Origin: Penium margaritaceum
Lineage: Eukaryota; Streptophyta; Zygnematophyceae; Desmidiales; Peniaceae
Length of the DNA: 27,583 bases
NCBI GenBank assembly: GCA_023375785.1
Contig: SZWC01001604.1
Location: 234,788 to 262,370, forward strand
Reading direction: 5' to 3'
This document shows positions 1 to 9,889 of the stretch, piece after piece (the stretch's first letter is position 1; every line of letters starts with the position of its first letter). A program made the translations under genes and the position numbers. The notes under the pieces are model-generated. The model was not told where the DNA came from. It saw only the letters and a program-made list of their open reading frames with translations, and did no database searches.

Positions 1-20
1 TACATATACATATAAATATC

Positions 21-56
<36 letters not shown>

Positions 57-134
57 AATATCCATATACATATACATATACATATACATATAAATATCCA
101 TATACATATACATATACATATACATATAAATATC

Positions 135-168
<34 letters not shown>

Positions 169-250
169 CACATATACATATACATATCCATAAACATATA
201 CATATAAATATAAATATACATATACATATATCTATATCTATATTTATATC
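1..250. repeat. AT-rich microsatellite (TACATA/TATAAATATCCA array)
   Basis: The sequence is an imperfect array of tacata and catata hexamers, interrupted regularly by tataaatatcc. It continues from the left edge to about position 250 and contains no usable ORF. It is typical eukaryotic simple-sequence DNA, and its true left end lies outside the window. Confidence 0.95.
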
Positions 251-561
251 CATATTTGTTTTCCCTGATTGCATTGAAAACTATTCCTAGGAGTTTTTGT
301 CTGTCAAATGTGAATTTATGGTCCACACGGTCGTATGATTAAATACATTGGAGCACATGAGTCAATAGCGGGATGGTTTCTGTTCCGTTTAAGCTGCGGG
401 ATAGTTTCTGTTATTGTCGCTAAACACGGGGTGGAAATTGCCTTCGCTGCTGTTTTGTTTTGGTCGCGCACAATGAACAGTGGCGGCCATGCTTCTGCCG
501 GGCCCCATCCCGCTACCGCGGCGCCCGGCAGATGCCCTGGCATGTAAAAAAAAAAACCCCA

Positions 562-1441
562 AACCCCCCAGTGTAATTGGGGGGTTTGTCCGATATTTGG
601 GAGGGGTTTGCGACATGATGAGCATCCTGTCGCTAGTTTTGGAGTTCGCACTTGCGACCTCCAAAACTCGCGACAGGATTACTTCTGACATCGGCAATGC
701 CATGCAATGCCAGTGTCAGTTTCGCCCATTTCGCCCTCGAAGTCGGCGAAGTCCGACTTCGAGGGCGTGGGTACAGTTGTTTTCTTTTTCCGTTTTCGCT
801 CGCACGAAGAAAAACATGGGCACCGATGTAATGTCGTTTTTGACTATGGACACCGGCGTCTTTCCGTTTTCGACTCTGGGCACCGTCGTCAGTTCGTTTT
901 TGACTATGGACACCGTTGCTTTATCTGGCGAAACGATGGGCACCGGAGCATTTGTGCTCATAATGTAATTAGGGGTATGGTTTGAATCCGGTTTGCGTGT
1001 TAAAATCATATGTTTGCGTTTAAAAAAAATTGTCGAAAACGAAAGGAGGGCGTTTTCGCTCGATCGCGAGGGAGCAATGTCCGCATGCACGATTCTTTCA
1101 TGCTCGCCCGTCGACGCATGCCGCGAGCGAGCATGATTTTCGACTGGGCTTTTCAGCTTTTTTTTTGCCGCTACCGGGCGGATCAGAGTCACACATTGCG
1201 TTTTATGGGTATCTGAGTATTTTCACCCTTACATTAAAGGTTTTAGGGTTTTATTTTTGCGCGGGCTCCTGCTAGGCCCCGCGGTAGCAGGGCCCAGCAG
1301 GTTCCCTTTCAACGCATGGGGAGTCTCGAACTCCCCTCAAACTGTAAAGAAACCTACCTCCGCTAGTATCACAAACCCTTCAACGAAAGGGTTTGTGATA
1401 CTAGCAGAGGGCGCCGCATACCATGCGTCCTCAGCGCATGG
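562..1441. repeat. Cluster of strong inverted repeats (hairpin-forming DNA)
   Basis: At least six foldbacks lie in under 900 bp. They are: 562-588 (10-bp C6/G6-centred arms); 626-650 with 653-677 (25-bp arms, 2 mismatches, 2-nt loop); 732-746 with 753-767 (15-bp perfect arms); 1098-1107 with 1127-1136 (10-bp perfect); 1357-1380 with 1387-1410 (24-bp arms, 1 mismatch, 6-nt loop); and 1421-1427 with 1435-1441 (7-bp perfect). A weaker one lies near 1263-1295. The arms differ in sequence, so this is not one repeated hairpin. No convincing gene is present. The plus-strand ORF at 480-968 and minus-strand ORF at 716-1192 only reflect the minisatellite being open in both directions. Confidence 0.8.
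816..965. repeat. 30-bp minisatellite, five units
   Basis: Five head-to-tail 30-bp units start at 816, 846, 876, 906 and 936. Each begins with a variant of ATGGRCACCG, and the first three end in TTGACT or TCGACT. The last two units are more diverged. Because 30 is a multiple of three, the array is open on both strands. It reads as decapeptides starting MGT/MDT on the plus strand and as repeats with a VSIVKN core on the minus strand. Neither reading resembles a family I know. Confidence 0.85.
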
Positions 1442-1626
1442 CATGTGGTCTCGCCATGCATTTTCGTTTGTTTTCTTTGTTACTGGCGTGGCGGTAGCGG
1501 CGGCCGATGGGTAGGTAGGTTATTTCTCGCTCGACGACGGGCGAATGAGTTTTATATTTCTACTATTCGCGTATATGGTGACCGAACCCAATTAGTTATA
1601 GGTTCGAACTATCGAAAAAAGCGCTT

Positions 1627-2135
1627 AACTAAATAGACAACCGCCCGCGCGAACGGCTATAACTAAATACTCAAACTAATAGTTATGGCGCTTTTACGCG
1701 CTGTTTCGATGCCTCTGAACCAACAGTCAGACTAAATAGTCAGAGTTCTAACTAAATAGTTAGAAGAGTCGACGTTGCGTGGGATTGAACCGGTCCGGAC
1801 CGTTCCCACGTGCGATGTCTGAACGTGTCGCATGCATGACAGCAACTTCCGTTTAAGAATGGGTCGTCGAGCTTCGCCACACCTTCTTGAACTATTTAGT
1901 CGACCTATCTGACGCGCTTCGTGCATTTAGTCCATTTAGTTCAACTATTTTGTCGATTCCTGGAGCCGCGTCCTTGGTTAACCAATTAGTCAGAATGAAC
2001 TACGAGGGAAATCGACGTGGCCGTCGCGAGCCCCTCGCAAGAGTAAACGGCCGTTCCGCGACGTAGACGGCCACTTACGCGAGCGCTCGCCACACCGTTC
2101 GCGCCATCGCGGGCATAACTAATAACTATTTAGTT
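1627..2135. repeat. Cluster of AACTAAATAGTT-like palindromic motifs
   Basis: A 10-12 bp motif close to AACTAAATAGTT recurs in both orientations at 1627-1636, 1661-1670, 1731-1740, 1750-1761, 1890-1900, 1943-1950 and 2124-2135. The copy at 1748-1763 has perfect 7-bp arms (CTAACTA/TAGTTAG). The background is more GC-rich than the motif, so AT content does not explain the cluster. It could be transposase-type subterminal binding sites or remnants of a transposon end. No ORF is convincing here. Confidence 0.6.
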
Positions 2136-2177
2136 GATTTCGGAACCCCACCCAAATTGACCCGGGGGCCCTGGTTT

Positions 2178-3257
2178 ACTTTTTGGGTTACATAGTAACC
2201 TATTACAATCTGTTCGTGGCCAATAGATGCTTCAAGAAAATCGTGATTGGTGGATCGGTCCTTTTTCTGACATATCCACCAATCAGTGTGCAAGAAGCAG
2301 TCGGACTGTATACCCCCTTACGGCCGCGGACGCCTGGCCTGAGTCGGCCGAGGAAAGTAAAATTAGGGACATCGACCTAGATGTCCGGACAGACCCCGGA
2401 TAGTACGGAATGACCAGTCCGACGCCAGGACAAAAGGGTAAGGACTGTACGTTTAGGCCGTCTAATCCATTGGCGAGCAGAATTTAATATTTTTTTTCCC
2501 TCCATGTCGCTCCTCACTGGCCTCGCCCTGTCCTGTTTCAAGGAACGGGTCGTCATGATAAACTATTGAGACTTGTGAACCCGGCTTCAAACAAGGTCAA
2601 AATGCAATTGAAAGAAAAGAAATTCAGCCATCGTCATACAAGAAGGTAAATGAATTAAATTCTGCCTATAATAACGTCATTTTTTTATAACATAAGGAAA
2701 CATTCAATATTCATCCAAATTTGTCAAAGATCATGTTTTATTTAGTGAAATTCATAATAGACGTGTGAAACTAGCATGTTCACTGGAAAAAAAAAATTAA
2801 TCTAATTCAATTGAATTCACTATCAGATAAAACCATATTCATAAAAACAAAGAGAAGAAATGCCTTTTGAGGTTCTTCTTCGATATGTTGGCGAATTGTT
2901 ATACATAATACTATATTGTCAAGCGCATTTGTTCAATTTTTTGTTGTGTTTTTTATTTGCTTTTACATCCACACAAGCTGGAAAAAATTGGCGTAGCTTG
3001 ATGTAATTTAGGAAGAATTCGCCCAAACCATACACAATGGCCGCACAAAAAAATAGTTTGAACGAATGCGGGTGACGGTTTGGCAGTCCATTTACAACCC
3101 GTTTTGGTTTCCGTGGATGAAGTAACTTCTCATGGCAAACCTTCCATTATGTGGTCCGGATTGCGGGCAATAATCTAGCCTCTTAAGAGATACCAATATG
3201 AATACTTTTGCTCGGATACTATGTAACCCTATGCACGCTTTGCGTGCAACACCTGCC
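2178..3257 (-). repeat. Unit 1 of a tandem pair of ~1-kb A-tailed elements
   Basis: Read on the minus strand, the unit starts near TGTTGCAC, then has a short stem, then GGGTTACATAGTATCC. It ends AATAGGTTACTATGTAACCC followed by A5. Each end carries a 15-bp near-palindrome (2186-2200 and 3214-3228). A 12-bp perfect inverted repeat lies inside (2244-2255 with 2274-2285). The interior is AT-rich with no coding frame. The ends match unit 2, but by eye the interiors do not. It may be a non-autonomous retroposon or a terminal-inverted-repeat element. Confidence 0.5.
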
Positions 3258-3261
3258 TCTT

Positions 3262-4183
3262 GTTTTTTTTGGGGTTGTGTAGTAACCTATTTTTATCGGT
3301 TCGTGGACCTGTTTTGGGGACGTCCGCCAACCTGCAATCTGTGAACGGTACTTTGTTTCCAAGTAGGACATACGAAATAACACAAGAATACCCGACAGGG
3401 TCGAATCTTAAAGACGTACTAGCTTTGTCTATCTCACACGCTCCGGACTGGTCAACAAGACGAGCTCAGTTGACCACATCACTCTCCGGACGTGAGAGGA
3501 ACTAGCCAGGAACTAACTGCTACACGCTCCAAGACAGCTGATCCTACATACCCGGATCCAAGTTACACTACACCAAAACTGAATTGTTAAATCAATGTGC
3601 TTAAGAAAAGAGAAATATTTTGAAACATGGTGTAAATGACAATCTTTCATGAATTATTCAGCTTCTTTCAAATGATTTTTTGTCACACACGTAGTCACAA
3701 CAAATCATTGTCATTGGATGGTTGGATCATATTATTGTGAAGAAAGCACAACATATGTTGAATATATATGATACAAATGACTACATTTTTGTTTTTTAAG
3801 ATCCATAAACGACTGCATGTATATGTACATAGACGTGGATACACGTATTGATACAATAAACGTGTGGAAGGTAGTCCATGGAACAGATCCATGTGTGCAA
3901 ATGGGTAAAATACAACAATTTTTAAAGAATATTTATTTTAAAATGTTGATTTGCACATGTGATTCCATAAAATCTTTTCAAGAGGTCACATTTGAATGTA
4001 CTTTGGGAAGAGTACAAGCATAATATTTACTTCAAACGGAACAAACACATTACACATAAATTTCACATGAAGTGGAATACTTACATTTTTTTCCCTACGT
4101 TTGTCTTCGAAAATCTTTTGGTTTCACTTATAGCCAACTCTGCAAAGCTTACTACGTAACCATGTGCACCTTAGTGCAACATT
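3262..4183 (-). repeat. Unit 2 of the tandem A-tailed pair
   Basis: Unit 2 lies head-to-tail with unit 1. Its minus-strand start (TGTTGCACTAAGGTGCAC, then GGTTACGTAGTAAGC) and end (CCACGAAC, then AATAGGTTACTA..AACCCC and A8) parallel those of unit 1. The near-palindromes are at 3273-3287 and 4147-4161. The interior is AT-rich and has no convincing ORF. A LINE 3' end abuts its 5' side at about 4190. Confidence 0.5.
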
Positions 4184-4197
4184 GGATCCTTTTTTTT

Positions 4198-4459
4198 GGC
4201 TGAAGAAAGCCTTAGAGGTGAGGGAACCTATGTTGCACCTTTGAGGGTAGCCTATACCACTCTCTGGCGGGAGCTTTCAGCCACCGGCTGTGCCCCATGT
4301 GGGTATCCACACCAGTTTAGGTACCCACGAGGTCCATTCCTCATGGGTTATGTGGGAGTCCCACCCACTAACCCCACCTCTAAGAGTATCTTTCGCCGCG
4401 GTCGTAACCGTGTGCGAGGGGGTTCTAAGGTAGCTTTCTCCGTTGCAGAGAAAACTACT
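4198..4459 (-). other. LINE 3' untranslated region
   Basis: About 260 bp lie between the ORF2 stop (4460) and the A-run at 4190-4197. The region is GC-balanced and contains small inverted repeats (for example around 4435-4460). A plus-strand 100-aa ORF here (4196-4498) is an antisense shadow of this region. Confidence 0.6.
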
Positions 4460-7400
4460 TTAGAAATACTCGGACCCCCTGGTGTTCGACTTGCTTAACC
4501 AGATATTTCGCAGGAAAGGTACTAGTGATAGATGTGGTGGGTTGATTCTGTTGTCCATTAGGCATAGTGTTGGGGTGAGAGTGAGTTGCGCAATCATCTG
4601 TTCCTTTTTCTTTGGAATTTTTGTGGACAGTTGGTGAAGGTAGAGGTTTAGATGTTCTTCGAAGGCTTTAAAAATGTTCGAACAGATTAGGGCTGTTGGA
4701 TTACGTAGAGATGGTCTCGTGCCTAGAGACACTGAACAACGATATTTCCAGATTTCATGAAAAGAGATACACTGCAGGGATTGCCACCATAAGAAGCGAG
4801 GGTGGTGACTGTGAAAGAGAAAAGGGTGAGTTAGAGAGGTTTCACAAATAAAAGACAGGCAGATTAGAAGTTCGTCAATGATTTGACAAATCTTGGGACA
4901 CTCATGAAAGGCATGTTGGATTGTTTCCGCGTGTAAGTTGCATAAAGGACAGATATTAATGAAAGGGAGTGGAAGGAACTTCATTCGTTCGCGGACTTGA
5001 ATGCTGAAAATTACTATCCGTAGGCACACGTCCTTGGATTTGACTGGTATGGCCTCCGTGTTCATTGTGTTTATGATCCAGTTTGTTGGACATTCCGAGC
5101 CCTGGGTACTTCTCCACTTTGTTGGATATTCGATTGGCTTTAGTTGACGGTGTAGGATGGTTCGATAAATGTTCATGAGACGTGGTTTTTTCCCTCCGAT
5201 TCTCCAGTTTGGGTTGGACGTGTTCGAGCAAACCCCGAGAAACTTATTGCCGTCGGTATGTACAGGGCTCCAGCCTTCTAAAGTAAGGATCGGTTTATGC
5301 GAGAACTGCGTGGAGGCCAGTGACATGTCTGGTTCAACTGTGAGGGTCTCTGCTATCAGGACGTTGTTTATTTTCCTAATTCGGTAGACGAAATAGGGAA
5401 GTTGCTGTGCGAATGCTGACATGCACCATATGCTTCCGGTTTCAAGATCGGGTAGTGTTTCTTTGAGGATGAGCTCTGTCCAAGATGATGGTAAGGATTT
5501 TGTAACTGCTTTGATGATGTTGCGTCGTTGGATTGGGTGGATGGGGATCTGTTTGGCGGTAAAATCGGGGAAGAGTTTAGCGGCCAGGTCAGGGAAAACA
5601 TCGCGTACTTGATAACCCTGTGTTAGGAGGAAAGATTCTCTGTTATCAACTCCAAAAGGTTTACCGTTTTGCTTCAGAATCTCTCTGTTGTACGCAATGT
5701 ATTCGTGCATGATTTAGTGAATGATTAGTGTCGGGGGGAGTATAATAGGGTCCGAAAGTATGAAGTTTTTGAGATTTTCTGTCCATCTTGTCTGTGTTAT
5801 GTGTTTTGATTTGAGGATCAGGGGATGCGAGAGGAAAAGGTGACCTTTTTTGGGAGAGGATGTTGATTCGCATGCTAGGGTTTTCCAGTGTTCTGTGCAT
5901 GGAGAGAGAAGTTTGTAGACACGAAGTGCGCTCTGTGCTTGGATGAGCGTGGGTGGCCAAAGCATGCCGAGTCCCCCTCCTGCCTTTGGTGTGATAGCTA
6001 GATTCTTATTGACGAATCTCAATTTACCGTCGGTTTTTGAAGATGATAAGAAACTAAGAAGGGTATTTTTAATTTGTCTGAGCGAAGTTGATGGAGGGTT
6101 TGAAAGGTCAGACTGGAAAAGGAATTTCGCTATAAGATATGTGTTGATGATCGTGAGTCTTGTCTGGAGGGTAAAATGGAAACGTCGCCACATCTCTGCC
6201 GCTTCTCTATTTTTTTTAACAATCTTGTCCCACATGTCTGCGTGATTTAGATCGTGATCAAGATAGAGTCCAAGTACTCGTTGGGGGTCAAAAGTTGTGT
6301 TATGGACAGACGTTGACATGGTTGATGTCGTACTTGCGGGGAAAAGGAGGGTCTTTGACTTATTGGCTTTGAGGCCTGTCATATCTTCACTGATATCTAG
6401 CATTGTGACTGCTCTTTGAAGGTTTTCTTCATTGGTAATGAAAAGGGTGGTGTCGTCAGCGTACGCTCCAAAGGCTGGGCAGTTGGGTAGCGGGCAATTG
6501 GCCGTTCGATGTAGGTTTTATAAAGGCGATTAACTGGCTCCATTCCAACAACGAAAAGTAGTGGAGCAATTGCACAGCCTTGACGGACGCCTGTCAGTGT
6601 GGTGGTTTGTTTGGATACGTGGCCATTGATGATGAAACTGGTTCTCGTTGTGTGGAGGGAGGCTTCGATCCACGATACAAAACGGGTAGGAAAGCCCATT
6701 GCATGCATTGTTTGGAAAAGATGTGGACGGAGGAGTGTATCGTATGCCTTTTCAAAGTCTGCAAGGAGAAAGGTGAAGTTTTGGTTAGAGCGGGTTGCCC
6801 AAGCTTGCAAATCGAAGATGCATGACAGTGTGTCTTTTATGTTCCGGCCATGAACAAAACCTGTTTGTTCGGGGCTGATGATATGAGTGAGTATTTGTTT
6901 CAGTCGTTCAGCGAGGAGTTTCATGAGGATCTTGTAGTTCGTATTTAGGAGAGAGATCGGACGGTAGTTTCTAGCGTCTCTACGGTCTCCTTTTTTTAAA
7001 AGTAGGCAGGTATTGGAGTCTGTGAAGGAGGTATGCGCGGAGGGATCTTTTAAGAAGTTGTTGAAAGAGATTAACAGATGCTTGGCGATGTCTCTAGGGT
7101 TTGCTTGATAGAATTCCGCCGGAAGACCGTCCGGGCCGGGGCTTTTGTTCTTTGCTAGTTTTTTAATGGTCGCGATGATTTCATCTTCCATAATGATGCG
7201 GTTCAAAATGTGTATAATTTTTGTAGGAACATGACACAAGGGGGGGGGGGGGTGTCGAGCCCCTTGAGTGGGGCGTGGTGTGAAAAGAGTCTCGTAAAAT
7301 TCACAAATGATTTGTTCCATTTCATCTGGATCGGTTGTTGTTGAGCCGTCTTTGCGGTTTAGGGCTGAAATGATGTTTGCTTGTTTTCGTGCCCTGATGT

Positions 7401-9388
7401 AGCTAGAGAGGAGGTTGGATGCTACGCCAATATCTGAATTGTACCTGAGTTGTGCGATGGTATGTTGATGTCGTTGTTCTTGAAGGATGTATTTGTTGAG
7501 AGAATTTTCAGCTTCCTGAAGTGAGTGTAAGAGATCTTTGTTCCGCGGGTGTAGGCAAAGTTTTTGTTTAGCGGTATGGACCTTGTTTTGGAGGTGCTTC
7601 TTTGTTTGCCGAACCCTTTTGGCTTCCTCGATACTGTATTTGATGAAGAGGTTTTTAATAAGTTTCTTGTATGCTGTCCAGGAGCCCGAGAAGGACGTTT
7701 GGAGGATTCTTTTTCCACGTGGTCGTGTGAGGAGGGTCGTATTTAGTCTCCACGTTGTTTTATCCCGTTTCCGTGCAGATTTTAGGATGAGGGTGAGAGA
7801 GGGGGCTGCGATATGGTCTGATAGGTGTTTAGAGATACCGACATGGTTGGCTTCATGGACCATTATGTTGATCTTGACATTATGGTAGATTTGGTCGAGA
7901 CGTGCGGAGGATTGATGCGCGGCCGAGTGAAAAGTAAAAGCTATTGCGGTGGGGTGGAGGGTTCGAAAGCTATCGAGCATTGAGTGTTCGCGTATAATCG
8001 TTCGGAATTTGGTACCGTCTTTGGGTTGTTCGGAAGGCATTCGGTCCAGTGCGTGTCCGGTTGTATTCCAGTCGCCAAGTAAGATATTTGTTGGATGTCG
8101 AGAGAGCCAATCGTCTAGTGTGGTTGAGAAAGTCTTTCGTTCTCTGACCTGTGGAGGAGCGTAGATTGCGGTGATTGTAAGAGGTGTGTCTTGGAATTTA
8201 GAACTGCTGTGGCATATTCTTGGGTTTTGTGTGTGTTCTTGGCAGTTGAGAGTCAGTTTTCATTCATCGTATACAGACACCACCTGTTTGCGCGGATGCC
8301 GACCTGGAGTATATGATTTGTCTCCTCAGTGTTTTGGAAAGGTTCTCATTTTTCTCGTCGCTTTCTAAATGTGTATCTATGAGGCAGAGTGCCGCTGGGT
8401 GGTGTATGTTTATAAATTCTTGAAGGAAAGGAATTTTTTCCTTTTTGGTTATTCCGTTGATGTTAAGAGTCATAATAGTGAGTTTCTCTGATTGTAGCGA
8501 TGCCGATTGATCTGACGTTCCTGTCGTAAGTTTGTTTTGTAATCCTTTCTTAGGGATCGGTGTGTGCGAGGTATGGGACGGTGACCATTTTCGGCTGTTG
8601 ATAGGCCTTTTTGTGTCGGTGGTCATATTGATTCTTTTTCGGGAATGTGTGTTGGATATTTGTGTTTTACGTGTTGCTGATTCGGGTGTGTTCGTCGGTT
8701 GCATATGGACTTTTCGATGAGTGTCGAAGTTTGGTAGCAGTATGGTGTCGTGTGTACCTATTGGGGGTGTGATGTTCGATTGTTTTATATGGATTGCCGG
8801 TGTGTGGATGAGGGGTGCTATTCTGGTTGAGGGGTTAGCTATATGTTTCGTGGGTTGGGATTCATAGATTACTTGTCCTTCCCTGCTTTTGCTTGACTTT
8901 AGTTTCGGTGAATTTGGGTATGGACTATTCGCTTTTCGAGAGATAACCGGGGGATTTTCTAGCAGGGTAGGCTTCATTAGAGTGGTGCTACGCTGACAGA
9001 AGAGGGCAGTGGGTTTTAACTCTCTTGTACTCGGGGACTTGCGGTTCTTTTTGCAGCCTACTGTTTTGTTGGCACTTTTAGGGTTTGATAGGGTGATCCG
9101 GAAGGACATATCGGACAAACGCCGAGGGGCTAGTTTCAAACCTTGTTTTTTCCTCATTGCGGGGGGGTTTAGAACAGAGAGGACTGCATGTAATATGGGA
9201 ACTGAGAGATGGAAGAAAAAACTTGATGGTTGTTTGGTATTGTGACGTTTCGAATGAGATCTTCCGTGTGTCCACTCGTGTGCGGTTGATTCTTTGTACC
9301 TATCATCCGTCTTCCAAGACGTGCTGAAAGGGGCACTATAACCAAGGATATGGGTAGTATAAAGGGGAGTCCGATATGTGAAGGGCAA
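4460..9388 (-). pseudogene. LINE ORF2: endonuclease, reverse transcriptase and zinc finger, frameshifted
   Basis: ORF2 makes the target-site nick and primes reverse transcription in non-LTR elements. An N-terminal basic, Ser/Thr-rich stretch of about 300 residues precedes the endonuclease, which starts near 8490 (LTIMTLNINGI). It continues with TAIYAPPQ (about 8165), LLGDWN (about 8070), RLDQIY and SDH (about 7825). RT motifs follow: KSPGPDGLPAEFYQ (about 7140), NYRPISLLN, SPEQTGFVHGRN, ADFEKAYD, RQGCAIAPLLF and the catalytic YADD (6463-6452). The zf-RVT finger is CPLC..H..CP near 4956-4890. The reading frame changes near 8264, where short stops also occur, and changes back near 6475 just before YADD. 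An in-frame TAA lies at 5714-5716. A G13 run at about 7241-7253 encodes prolines. RT residues are largely intact, so decay looks recent, but this copy cannot make full-length ORF2. Confidence 0.93.
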
Positions 9389-9889
9389 GTTCCATAGAAG
9401 AAGGAAAGGGTTATGATTTTTGGGGTTTTGGTTCTTAGTTCTTGTTTATTTGTCTTTTGTTGAATTGCGCTGGAGTAGGTGGGATTGCGACCGAAAAATG
9501 GGGGGTTAGCGTTTTTCGGGGGTTGGGGGATATTAGGGAGGTGGGTCCATGTAGCATAAGGGGAACTTGCGATAGACAATCGGTCAGCAAATCTCTCAGT
9601 CTAAAGCTACAAAAAGGACATAGGCGTACTCGCTTATTCATTGGAAGACAAAATTGCAATGGCAGTCTCGGTAGTGATTGAGAACAATGTTAAAAGGAAA
9701 CGGGGTACGATTCTCCGGCAGGCTTGAGGCTATGGCCACGTTGCAGACGGGGCGTGGTCGTCACTGTAGCAGTCAGGGCTTGCACAGATGACCTGCAGGA
9801 GGCATAGCGGGAGTTAGTCGCTGATAGAGGCTGATTAATCATGCTGGGATTGTGGGTGTGGGGAGAGTTTACACAAAGCAGCCACGGGC
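9389..9889 (-). other. Spacer between ORF1-like gene and ORF2
   Basis: About 500 bp separate the two genes. On the minus strand a good acceptor context occurs at about 9793-9815: CTAAC, then a tract ending CTGCAG. A donor-like TGT|GTAAAC lies upstream near 9870. This could be an intron beyond the ORF1 stop, or chance. Short ORFs here (9435-9659 and 9169-9579) match no family I recognise. Confidence 0.4.

Noticed and set aside
1..250. CRISPR-like or centromeric array
   Set aside because: It is a hexamer microsatellite without spacers or a unit of satellite length.
2186..3228. Classic DNA transposon with terminal inverted repeats
   Set aside because: The 15-bp ends are palindromes in themselves, so they pair as inverted repeats in any case. 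No target duplication or transposase was seen, and the A-runs fit a retroposon better. Not excluded.
4190..4197. Target-site duplication next to the LINE poly(A)
   Set aside because: I looked for the flank GGATCCAATGTTGCAC near 12.3-13.3 kb and found only a short GGATCCA-like match near 13.2 kb, which is within chance.
4196..4498. Plus-strand 100-aa ORF at LINE 3' end
   Set aside because: It is antisense to the 3'UTR and ORF2 end, with no family resemblance.
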